From contig JAGTJL010000032.1 of assembly GCA_020746875.1 (NCBI GenBank), positions 1-64,000 of the forward strand: 64,000 nucleotides of DNA, written 5' to 3'. Every line of letters begins with the position of its first letter. Position 1 is the first letter of the stretch. The DNA comes from Rhexocercosporidium sp. MPI-PUGE-AT-0058. Lineage: Eukaryota; Ascomycota; Leotiomycetes; Helotiales. Positions 46,797-56,780 of the stretch are shown here, piece by piece. The translations under genes were made by a program, and so were the position numbers. The notes beneath the pieces were generated by a model, which made no database searches, was not told the origin of the DNA, and saw only the letters and a program-made list of their open reading frames with translations.

Positions 46797-48033
46797 ATGC
46801 TTGCAAAGGGGAAGGGAAGATAGTGTATGGGAAAGGGAACGAGGATGATAATGAGAACGAGGTGTCAAGGGAGGTGGTGGTAATATGGAGAGACTGATCT
46901 GAAAGAAGGATGTGTCAAGGAAGAGGATGGGCTGAGGTTGAATGAATGTGTGTGTACAGATGTCAGTATGGCGTTCTGGTTCTGGTTCTGGTCATGCCTC
47001 TACTTTGCACTTTCCAGCGAGTGGGTAATCAAGATGAAGACGAAGATCGAGATTTAGCGGGCTTTTTTCCTTAACGTAAGATGCGGTCGTAAAAATACCA
47101 GAGAAATGAAAAATTCTGTTCCCTTTTTTCCAAGTCAAAATGAGATTTCAAAGCTGATTTAGGGACTTTTGTTTGGCGATCCCGGAAGATCATAGCTTGC
47201 TTGTTCTTTTGTTCTCGACTGATTTTAAGTAAGAGCCACATAAGTGTCGCCGTGGGCATCTGTTGTAAACAAACAAGCGAAGCTGAGAAGCGGCGACACC
47301 AACGAATACATTGGCAGCAAATCATCCTTTGGCAATAAATACATTTTTTGGTTTCCCTTCAGAACATTATTATTCTACTCTAGGGTCAAGTCTAAGTGAT
47401 CGAACCTGGTGTCAGGGATACAGGCTGAGTCGTTATCGGCCTTAGAAAGGTTCAAGTCTTAAGAATCACGTCCAATCCATAGGTGTCGCTAAGCTTTTGT
47501 CACCATGCTACAGAAAGTTTAAGGGGATTTCCCTTAATTGTGTAGAAGAAGCACTGCGGCGAGGCTAGAATCATCCTCCACATGTAATTAATCCTATTAA
47601 TATAACTGAACACCACCCGCCCTTTTCCTACCAAAAGGCAAATGCTAGTAAAACACGAATACGAATTCAGTATTTAGAAATGAAACACTAAATGAGACGC
47701 GAATTTCCTTCGACTAACTCCAATCCTTATTACTAGGCGTAAATCACATGATTAACGATTTTACGACGATTCGGGGTTCGTGTTTTTCCGAGCGCATGTG
47801 TCGACGAAACACTTGTCTACGAGAGAACCTTTTCTCTAAGCTTATCAACTCCTTTCGAAGCCTTTCGGGGGTATTTCTAAGCGTCGATCATCTCGTGTCT
47901 CTCCCCACCACTAGGTTCCTATATTCTGATTTATCGAATCGACATGACGAACCAAGTGAGTCATGATAGCTAGCTCGACTAGAGAGCTGAGTTCCCTAAT
48001 GATGGCTAGAGCACCCCAAAAGAGATCTCAGCC
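46797..48033. other. Intergenic
   Basis: A purine-rich 3' flank of the ErdS-type gene, then no gene signal up to the next start codon. Confidence 0.45.
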
Positions 48034-48462
48034 ATGGCGGCCATGTCCTCACTAAAACGAGATCCAATGGGCATGTACGACCTCGGCAGCGACGGCGTCC
48101 TACGCTCCTTCTCCGGACCCTACAAGCACGACGTGATCGACGCTATCGGACTCAGTCCACGCCAGATCAAGGAGCTGGTTGATTTAGAGCCGTGGACCCA
48201 GGAGAAAGAGGACAAGTTTCGCGGTGTGGACGGGCGGAAGGTGACGGATCGTCAGCAACTTTTCGAGCCTCCTCTCGATTCCAGAAAGCCGGATGATACG
48301 GACGAGAGTTTGGAGAAAGGTAGAGCATGGGCGGAGGAGAAGAATAGGGAGTTGAGAGAGCAGATCGAGAAGGATGAGCGCGAAGGGGTGGATGTTGCGG
48401 AGAAGTACACCTGTACTATGGCTGTGAGCAATTATGACGTACGTCCTAGAGACGTCGAGTAA
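48034..48462 (+). CDS. Small charged hypothetical protein (142 aa)
   Basis: Single-exon frame with good codon structure. No family recognised. The N-terminal half reads MYDLGSDGVLRSFSGPYKHDVIDAIGLSPRQIKELVD in character, a possible short helical domain. The C-terminal half is rich in Glu, Lys and Arg with a probable coiled helix (about residues 92-117). No signal peptide or membrane segment. The second Met (codon 4) could be the start. Confidence 0.55.
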   Translation: MAAMSSLKRDPMGMYDLGSDGVLRSFSGPYKHDVIDAIGLSPRQIKELVDLEPWTQEKEDKFRGVDGRKVTDRQQLFEPPLDSRKPDDTDESLEKGRAWAEEKNRELREQIEKDEREGVDVAEKYTCTMAVSNYDVRPRDVE

Positions 48463-50159
48463 TTCACTCTTCATGTCACAGTTGTTTTATCAAATGTATT
48501 TCTTTACAGCTCCGCAGTATTTTCACACAGGAGGGGATCTAGATCCTATAAATAGATGCATTTTCCAGAATCTGTATAGTAGATTTGAATGTCAAGGAAC
48601 GTGTGAGAATTCTTCCACTTCTTCCGAAGACCATCCGCGGCAGACTGTCAATACCTACCGAGTAAAGCTATAAGGGAACTACTTCAACTGAAACATCCCC
48701 TGGACATTAACTCGAATGGCAATACCCCCACAAGGAATTCAAAAGCTCCAAGCACACTTCCTTCTATTTGCCTCCCCCGTGCAAGCCTCGACAAATGCTT
48801 CCAAAACAAGCCTCGCAGCCGACCTAAATCACACCATAAGAATTAGGACCAAAACAATAGGCGGGCACGAATGCCCTTGCTTGCAGCGTGTCTTTCTCCG
48901 GAAGTGGAAGGACACCGCCGAGGGCAAGCTTTGAACTTTGCGCCTTTGCAATCTCCTCAGGACGCATATCCTCTGGTGTGATTCCTGCAGCTTAATCTGC
49001 TATAATATGGGATCCGATTAACTACTGGTAAGTTTCTGTGAATAGATCCGTGTTCTAGCCACCTCCTAGAAGTGACGCCCACCTCGTAGAGCCGATGAGA
49101 CAAGCTTTGCAAAAGCTTTGTGGCTTCCTGAGCAAGCCTTGGAAGTATTCGAACAGGGTTTTCCGCAGTCCAACACTTTCCAGGCCCAACGATTTTACAC
49201 GCAGTGGATCAATGCCCTTTACGTTGCGGGGCTTCAGCGGGTAGTGTTATGCGCACAGGGCCAAGTTTATCTGTGGGTACTAAGTAGGCAAGGGTTGCAA
49301 GCTAACGACCCAATAATCAGATACCGCTCACTAGAAAGTAAACATCTGCAACTTAGAATCAAGGGTCATCATGGCCGTCTCTACTAGTTGCCTGAATAGG
49401 AATAGAGGGAATCATCTAGAGGGGAGATACGTATCGTTACTATGTAGTCTGGACATGTGTACAGCACTCCTTCCTCCACTTGATCTTAGAGAGAAATATG
49501 TACGTAGCCAGATGAGTTACGTAGCTTACTTTCCTCCAGTCTTTTCTTTGTATAGATTGGCTTAGAATCTCACCTCAGCGATGTCCCTCATGCGTTCTAA
49601 CATCGCTCAAGCTTCGTCGTGTAATTAGTTGGTCCAGCAAAAATGCTAGGAGAACATGCTTGTTGTATAACAGCATAGCTGCGGCGCATTCGTAAAGAGC
49701 AAACCAACATAGTAATTATCCATCCAAGCCCACCGTGTGTAGTGGAATCTTCAAAAGAACTCTTTGAGAGGGGTGGGGGAATGGCGACTGTGACACATAA
49801 TTAAGTAGCAGAAGAACCCTTTCCAATAACTCGAATCTTCACCAAAATCACAGAGCTTACCTTTCAATAGAAGTAAATAGATTATGATGACCACTGACAC
49901 GTTGAGGTCACCATAGCACAATAGAATGGCCGGAGAGGTATTAAAGAATCACTAATACTATTTAAATTAATGTGAAGCTAATTTCTAAGTAGGGAAGATT
50001 ACTCCTTTCCCTTATAGGCAGTCGATTTCGCAATAAGCGCTAGGAGCACGAACTATTAGTCTATTACAAGACTATACAATTCCATCAATGATTACACAAA
50101 CTACTTCCCTCTCATCCTCGATCATGCTTCTGTTGTAGAGTAGTAACGTACAAATCATA
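48463..50159. other. Intergenic
   Basis: Several short open frames, including 89 codons at 49118-49387, show no motif or splice support. 49900-50150 is AT-rich. Nothing annotated. Confidence 0.4.
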
Positions 50160-50816
50160 TCAGTTCCTTTTTCCCTTCTTTCCAAATTGCTTTCTTGGCA
50201 ATCCTTTCCAACTATCCCCATCCTTGAGTTTCAGTTTTGATCGTGCCATCAGATCTAAGAAGACTTTGTCCTTGGACAACTGTTTTGGGTCGATTTCAAA
50301 TGCTTTCTCCAAGATCGGCGCAATATCATGCGCAGCACATACCCTGAAATCACCACTGCCTTCCCTTTTCTTGATTCTCTTCTCCAGCCTCTCATTCAAC
50401 TCCTCCTCAATCAACATCTCCAGCGTTTTCCCATCCTTCAAATTTTCCTTTTGTGATTCATCTTCCATTTCCCTAGAGCCACTTGCCTTCGCAGTGGTCT
50501 TTTCCCTAGAGTGAGTCGCCTTCGGCGCAGTGATTAAGGTAGACTTTAGAATTTCCCCTTCGGCGGCACTGAAATAAGGCATACCGATGTACGAGGCATC
50601 GGCAATTTTGTCGAGTCTGTCATGCGACTCTTTGACTTCGCGGAAGTTTCTGAGGTCGTATAAGAAGACGTGAAGTTTGTACCACAGATTTTGGTTGCTG
50701 CGGAGATCCTCTATAGGCGTTGGGAGGCTGAGGCGTTCCATTTCCGGGAGGTTTGAGGTGGATGTTGTTGAGTCTTTTTCGGTCGATGTCGAAATTAAAT
50801 GTAATGGGGCAACCAT
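50160..50816 (-). CDS. Hypothetical protein, paralogue of the next gene (218 aa)
   Basis: Unrecognised family. The C-terminal half aligns with the 51.3-52.5 kb gene: RVCAAHDIAPILEKAFEID here against EICAAHDLSPLFEAALGLD there, followed in both by a basic tail containing a K.FG segment. The preceding stretches (LRNFREVKESHDRLDKIADASYIG here, IRDLRCFGRDPRAQKRLNDTNHSFFLG there) also correspond. It lacks the N-terminal 170 residues of its neighbour, so it is a shortened copy or a one-domain form. Lys/Glu-rich middle, no membrane segment or signal peptide. No intron. Same strand and 0.5 kb from its relative, consistent with tandem duplication and divergence. Confidence 0.6.
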   Translation of the reverse strand: MVAPLHLISTSTEKDSTTSTSNLPEMERLSLPTPIEDLRSNQNLWYKLHVFLYDLRNFREVKESHDRLDKIADASYIGMPYFSAAEGEILKSTLITAPKATHSREKTTAKASGSREMEDESQKENLKDGKTLEMLIEEELNERLEKRIKKREGSGDFRVCAAHDIAPILEKAFEIDPKQLSKDKVFLDLMARSKLKLKDGDSWKGLPRKQFGKKGKRN

Positions 50817-51309
50817 GTTGCCTTTTGCTAAGCCAAAGAAGTTCAGAATTGTTGAGGAGATTGTTAGTTGTGCTGTTGTGATATGGTCTTTTAATGTTTT
50901 TAAATATTTATCAACGGGAGAAGAATAGTCAATTCCAATTTGGACTGGCGGAATTGATGACGGTCATCGGCTGCATGAGTCACCGGGCACCTCAGCTAAG
51001 TAGTACTGTACTAGCCACGAGGTGGGCTGGTGATCTAAAACCACCAAACGGGAACTAACAAAATATGCCACAACAAACATATCCCATGTTCTGTTAGCAA
51101 TTGGCCCCCAAAAAAATTCAACTCAATTGGCTTTTTATAATTTGAAGGTCTGATGTTGCTTTATGATACCATGCTTGTAATATTAACTAACGCTGGCTAA
51201 AACTCCGCACACTCTGGCTACCTAGGGTATATGAAAGGTAGAAGCTATTTCTCAGTCTTATCTCCCCCCTTGCGAGAAAACATTGTGCTTCTTGCATGTT
51301 TCAATCTGC

Positions 51310-52493
51310 CTATTGTCCCCCAAATCCCTTCTTAGGAATGTTTCCCTGAAGAATTTGCTCAACCACATCTCCAGTCATCTCCAGCTTCACAGAATCCCAA
51401 TCCAGTCCAAGTGCAGCCTCAAACAGTGGTGAGAGATCATGAGCAGCGCAGATCTCGTTCTGCTGCTCTCGGGTAATCTTTCTCTGCGCAAGTTGTTCCA
51501 ACTTGTCCTTGACTGTGACATCACCCATAGGAAGAGCCAAGATCTTGGTCACTGTATCTGGGGCAAAATACTTTTGGCCGAGAAAGAATGAGTGGTTGGT
51601 GTCATTCAGGCGCTTCTGCGCTCGGGGATCTCTGCCAAAGCATCTCAGATCTCGGATGAAGAGCTTGGAGAACTGCTCGAAGTTTGGAATATCCCGCAAA
51701 GTACCGAGAGCTTTGTTTCTCTGGTAAGCTGCGCCCTGGCTGATATTCCAGATGTTCTGGAAATCCTCTTTCCAAGGTCCTCGCAGTAGAGAAGTGGTCC
51801 AAACATCATGGCTCAGAGATATGTGGACAGGCCGGCCATTCTTGGTGACTGTAGTGACGGAGATGCTGGAAACATCTTTCCCTGCCGTCATCACTTCTGC
51901 AGTGATCCAACCTAGATGATGTCAGCTTGTCTATCGTTTGATACTTCGGGGAATGACTTACCCAGCAGATATTCTTTAGAGAATGTCTCTGATTTTCCAT
52001 TCCCTAGATCAATAGTGACTTTGTTCTCGGCTTCTAATTTGCTGACAGGACCTAGAGAGAGCGCATCAAGAGATGCAGTGACTTGTGAAAGGGGCGGGCG
52101 AACAAAGATGTCTGATACTGTTCTGCGTCCTGATTGCTTGCGACGCTCCGTTAAGGAATGGTGGTGGCTCGTAGCTTTTGATGTGTTAGGAGAGGGATCT
52201 TGGTTGGGCCGGATGTGAATGGTAACGACACTGTCTGACTTGCAGTACAGTTCCCATGTGACCGAAATGCTCTGGTCCGAGAGTAGTTGGACAGCGGCTT
52301 TCATGGAATTTGAGTGTATCCAAAAGCTGTGGTCTTCAACTTTCCCTTCCGCCTTGGACGATGAAAGAGCTTTCTCGAGTGACATGTTCTTCTTGACTTC
52401 CGAAAGGGTCAACCATCCTTGTTGGTAAGGTGGAGATCTAGAAGAAGGTCTGGTGCTTTCCCAGATGAAGAACCATATCTGTTCTTGAGACAT
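51310..52493 (-). CDS. Hypothetical protein, two-exon paralogue (377 aa)
   Basis: Exon 1 is 52493-51962, the intron is 51912-51961 (GTAAGT..TAG) and exon 2 is 51911-51310. No known family was recognised. The N-terminal part (from MSQEQIWFFIWES) is mixed alpha/beta with a Ser-rich linker. The middle has FSKEYLLGWITAEVMTAGKD across the splice site. The C-terminal 150 residues form the module shared with the 50.2-50.8 kb gene (FSKLFIRDLRCFG, RLNDTNHSFFLGQKYF, NEICAAHDLSPLFEAALGLD). No signal peptide or membrane helix. The conserved CAAHD motif with acidic and aromatic neighbours suggests a small binding domain; function unknown. Confidence 0.72.
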
Positions 52494-53620
52494 GTTGAGT
52501 ATTGCAGATCAGACTTATATGGGGGCTTGTAAAGCTAGGAGAACTTGACACCGTTGAGTTGTGGGGATGTGGAAAAGCTTGATGATTGGGAGAAAGGTGG
52601 CTGTTATATATACTTGCTTTTGAAACTTGAAAAGACTGGCACCACAGCCTTATTGCGTCACCAAGCCTCGTGAATCACCTACTTCAATGAATCATATACA
52701 TCGGGTTAGAAACTAGACCTTAGGTTCATGGATGAAAGAGGATGTGTGTAAACACGATAAGCGATCTCTGACAAGATACATGTGTAACGCCAGACTTTTT
52801 AGGGCTTTCTACGATTCGACAAGATGGTAGATGAGGGGGAGGTTGGAGGTTGGAGAGAGGGAAATTTGAGACGACAGGTACTAAATGTAACCGAACACAT
52901 TGACGACAGCAAATATAACATCAACAACCAAAAAGCAGAACGGCAGCAGCAACATCAACGGAACAACATAATACCGGCTTTCGATGAGAAGGATCAGCTC
53001 AAATATGTAGGCAATGTATTTTCTGAAGTGTGTTGCTTTCATACAAGGACGTAATGGATGGATGTGGATAGTCGTGTACGGAGTGTGTATCGTATTTACT
53101 CTCTCGCTTCTTCGACCTTGGTCTAGAACGGGTCCATTTCCCTTGCTTGGGAAGGGAAGGCCGCGTTTGCTCTTCTTGATGGGACATCAGGTCGGTCCAT
53201 GACTTGTACCTAAGCGTCTGTCTGTCTATCTCTATTACGACAAACGCCAGCCGAGAACTATGTGTCAGGGGTGTGCCGAAGAACGATCTCACCTACTAGA
53301 AATGATTTTGAGAGACGAGAGAGAGTGGTGAAAGATGACAAAACTAACAGATTGATATGGACAGGGGAATAGTTGTGCAGAATCTCAACCACATCTAGCG
53401 TGGGAGAACAAAAGAGGTGTACGTATTATGTAGGAGGGGTATATACACACCATCAATTAAAACAGTAAAAGGGGCCACGCCATGCATGTATGCTGTGCTC
53501 TGCAATGCAAATGCAAATGCTACTCCACCAATGAAAACCCTATTCAAAACAACCCATCCGATCCAGACCAAACCCAGTCCCAACTCCGTCAACCCAAAAT
53601 CCCCAAATCCAGGTACTGTA
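52494..53620. other. Intergenic
   Basis: No supported gene in 1.1 kb. The left part is the promoter of the leftward 377-aa gene; the right part is the 3' flank of the GPI de-N-acetylase gene. Confidence 0.4.
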
Positions 53621-54624
53621 TTATGACCCTGTAATCTTCTCCAGCCGCAAATCATTAACAACCATATATCGACTTAGTCCAATCCACCCCCAGCGGAACC
53701 ACCTCATCTGGCTCTTATGCGCACTCGTCATTGCGGTTTGCGCGGCGCGCACTTCATTGATTCCGCTTAGGAAGAGGAGTGGTGAGGGGTGTTCGTTCAT
53801 CTGTTTCTTCGATGCGACGATTATGAGCAGACTTATGATAGAATCGAAGAAACTTGTGTATTTCCGTACCACGTTGACGGAGGAGAGGGTATACAGATCG
53901 ACTGGACATCCCCATCCCGGTCGATTATGTATGAGAGAGGATATGAAGTGTCGCGCGCCATGGAAGAGGGAAATGTGGTTCGGATGGGAGGAGACGCCCG
54001 AAGCGTCGAATGTGATCAGGACGTCGATTGTGGCGGTTGGCGCGTCTGCGGATTTATTCGTCATAGGATTCGAGAGGTTCGGCGCGAATGCAGAGGAGAG
54101 GAGGGTAGCGATCTTCTGTTTATCCCATACCATGGTCATGCTATCGGGGTAGTCACTGTGGAAACAATATATTTATTAGCCGTGAGTCCAGATCCAAGGG
54201 TCGGCGGTGGGGTGGAGGGGTCGATCGGGATGAGCACGTACGGGCTTTCTACCACGAACACATCGTCCTCTTTTCGCAGACCCAATACCATGCCGCTCTT
54301 CACCAATTCCTTCTTGCGTGTCTCGCCTAGCCCATCTGCGTCTCCTGTCACATATATCAGCGGGGTGCTTCCCATGCAACTTCCTGCCCCAGGGGGTAAC
54401 GTACCACTGCTCAAACACAAGATCTTGACATGATTCCCCAGTTCTGGATTCGTTAATGCGAGGAGTGTCGGCGCGAAGAACATGGCCTCGTCATCGGGAT
54501 GCGCGATGAGAAGGCATATGCGCTTGTTGCGCAGTTTGGGAAATCGACTGCGCGCAATGCTGACGGTATACAGCCAGGCGGTAATGGCTACAATGGGAAG
54601 CGCGAGGAGCGTAAACCATTGCAT
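53621..54624 (-). CDS. GPI12: N-acetylglucosaminyl-phosphatidylinositol de-N-acetylase (PIG-L/Gpi12-like; 285 aa)
   Basis: Second enzyme of GPI-anchor synthesis, removing acetate from GlcNAc-PI at the cytosolic face of the ER. Exons are 54624-54405, 54344-54242 and 54155-53621 (introns 60 and 86 nt). The N-terminal helix WFTLLALPIVAITAWLY anchors it in the membrane. The zinc site shows as AHPDDEAMFF near residue 43, and a second ligand as SHPNH. DADGLGETRKKEL is the conserved stretch after the first intron, and a late MRWFRWGWIGLSRYM segment matches the family end. The start was placed at 54624 because the longer frame (to 54723) adds 33 residues unlike the family. Size and motifs fit a functional enzyme. 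Confidence 0.9.
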
Positions 54625-55529
54625 GGTTGTAGAAGAGTGGGAGCGTGGAATGTTGGCGGGCTGGCGGGCTGGCAGCGGGATTGTCTGGTATTGATTGAGT
54701 GAATGTTGTTTGTATGTTTGCATGTTTGCGTATATGTATGTATGTATTTACTTATGCTTGCTGGCTGCAGGAGAGAGGATTGTCGCGTGGATAAGGGGCG
54801 ATTGATAGGTGGTGAAGCCACCTGGCATTGGGAGGAGAGGAGAGTCCCCGTCGACGCCTGGGAGCGGGCGAGGGGCGAAATGAGGTTGTATGGCTGCGCT
54901 TAGCGAGGGGTGACGGCGGGATCCAGGCCGCGTCTAGGCCGGAAAGGGGCAAGTCGGGTATTTAAAGTTGGGCTACTGGATGGTCCGTATGTACGTGCGA
55001 AGTATGTATGGACAGATGCAGCTGCAGACGCAGGTGAGATCCGACGAAAGCTGCTTTGTGATCAGATCATTCCCAAACAACCTTATTTTGCTGCGTAACT
55101 CTTCTCGTTCCTGCGACCGGAGATGTGGCCTGCATCAATGCTTATCTGATCGACCAAGACCAAGACCAAGACCTGCGTGCGAAGTGCAAATTGGACGAAG
55201 AGCGACGAAGAGGGACGGAAGATCTGTTGACTGTTGGATGGAGTTGTGTCTTGTGTGGGTGAAGAGAGCACAGGACAACGAGACGGTTGGAGAAGAGACC
55301 TCGGCACAACAGCTTTCTCGAGCGGCCTGGGGACAGCGTTGGGAAGAGTGAAACCGAGAGCAATATCTGGTCAAGTGAGGGAGACGGGATACGAACCGAA
55401 TTCAGAGTCCTGTGGCAGGAGGAGCAATTGATTGATCCAACGAGCGAAATTGAACGGCAGCTGGAACAAGACCAGGCAACCCTTCCATCGGAACCCGGGA
55501 ACGAAGCTTGCAGACCTCCAAACCTCAAG
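54625..55529. other. Divergent promoter region
   Basis: Lies between GPI12-like (leftward) and the rightward DUF7719-type gene. TATG/TGTA-rich around 54710-54750. Open frames here are overlapping shadows. Confidence 0.45.
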
Positions 55530-56220
55530 ATGGCACGCCATCGCAAAGAGAAGACACCCAAGAAGATCCCTCTAGCCCAACCTGATCGATCCGGTCCATC
55601 CCAATCAACCCTCCTTGACATTGCCGAGGAGCGAGGACTTCTTAAGACCTATGACGGACAACCCGATACCTCTTCCTTAGAGGGTAGGGCTAGAGAAGAT
55701 GCGGACAAAGAAGCTTTGGTCGGAAGATTGGGGGAGTCAGTGTTATGGAGTATTAGTCTGACGATGCTGCATTTCACGCTTGATGTGTTAATCTCACATC
55801 AATATGGTGCGGACAGCATTGTATGGCCGGATATCATTTGGAGAGCCGTTCAAGCTTTCCCAGGTGCGTCTTGCCTTTTCTAGCTATTCGAATTCACCAC
55901 TAACAATCTTCTTTGTAGTCATCTTCCTCTTGATGTACTTCTTCCATCAGCATCCCACCCGCTCACCTGTCATCCCTCCTCTCGGTCCAAAAGCATTACA
56001 CATCACACACCAGATCCTTTTCTTCATCGGCTCGGTCTCCGCAGGCTGCTACCTCATCTATATTACGAATGTTCATGGATACTATGCTGTTATGAAACAG
56101 TCTCCTCCTCTAGGATGTCTCTGGGTCTGGTCTGTTATTGAACTGGATCTCATACCTGGCGCGGGTAGTCTGCTATGGTGTGTTGTATTTCTGAAGTGGG
56201 GAGGCTACAACTATCTATGA
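55530..56220 (+). CDS. Membrane protein of the fungal DUF7719 type (211 aa)
   Basis: Exon 1 is 55530-55863 and exon 2 is 55919-56220; the 55-nt intron has a CTAAC branch site. The protein starts with a basic, hydrophilic lead (MARHRKEKTPKK, then LAQPDRSGPS). It then has about four hydrophobic segments: SLTMLHFTLDVLI, VIFLLMYFF, HQILFFIGSVSAGCYLIYI and a last one near the C-terminus. Small conserved fungal proteins of this layout are known but not characterised. The upstream in-frame extension to 55287 was rejected because the family begins at the MARHRKEK Met. Divergent from the GPI12-like gene. Confidence 0.72.
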
Positions 56221-56780
56221 TAGATATGGAGGTGTAGATATATAACGTAGATGGAGCGGCATATATTCCAACGATGCGTCGTGACTCCGTCACGCCTTCG
56301 AATCGTTTTTGGCAGCCATCTTCTACCTTTCCATACCTAACATTCTCGACAGCTTCATGGGCTTATTGACGATCCGAGCAGTATCGATTCGCTGTATTAA
56401 AGAATGGAATGAACAGAAAGTGTGCTCATCGATGAGCGCTTGGCTGCTTGTTCCAGAGAACATTGTTCACTTGAATTAGCAAGGTACAAGGAATGAAATG
56501 AAAAGCTTCACTGACCTGGATAGGAAACGACAAGAAATTCTCACGACAATTGACGTTACCTCGTCCTATCATTCGAATCTAATTGCAAACATGGCTGGGA
56601 TCTTTCAACTCAGATGCGCTAAGCCCGATCGAGCTCAGCTCACATGCTGACATTCAGGCGGTTACACAGCCTTGCCAAAGAATCCAACAACCATTCTCCT
56701 CTCAAAAACAGTATTCGACGTATGGCTCTAGATCCACCCCCTCTCAGAACTAATCCATGTTCTCAAAGGGGTAAATTAGC
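56221..56780. other. Intergenic, HET gene promoter
   Basis: No gene seen. An open frame at 56644-56835 overlaps the HET start out of frame and is spurious. Confidence 0.45.

Noticed and set aside
49118..49387. 89-codon frame
   Set aside because: No recognisable domain; adjacent frames equally open.
55142..55621. 159-codon minus-strand frame
   Set aside because: Ser/Leu-rich shadow opposite the DUF7719-type gene leader.
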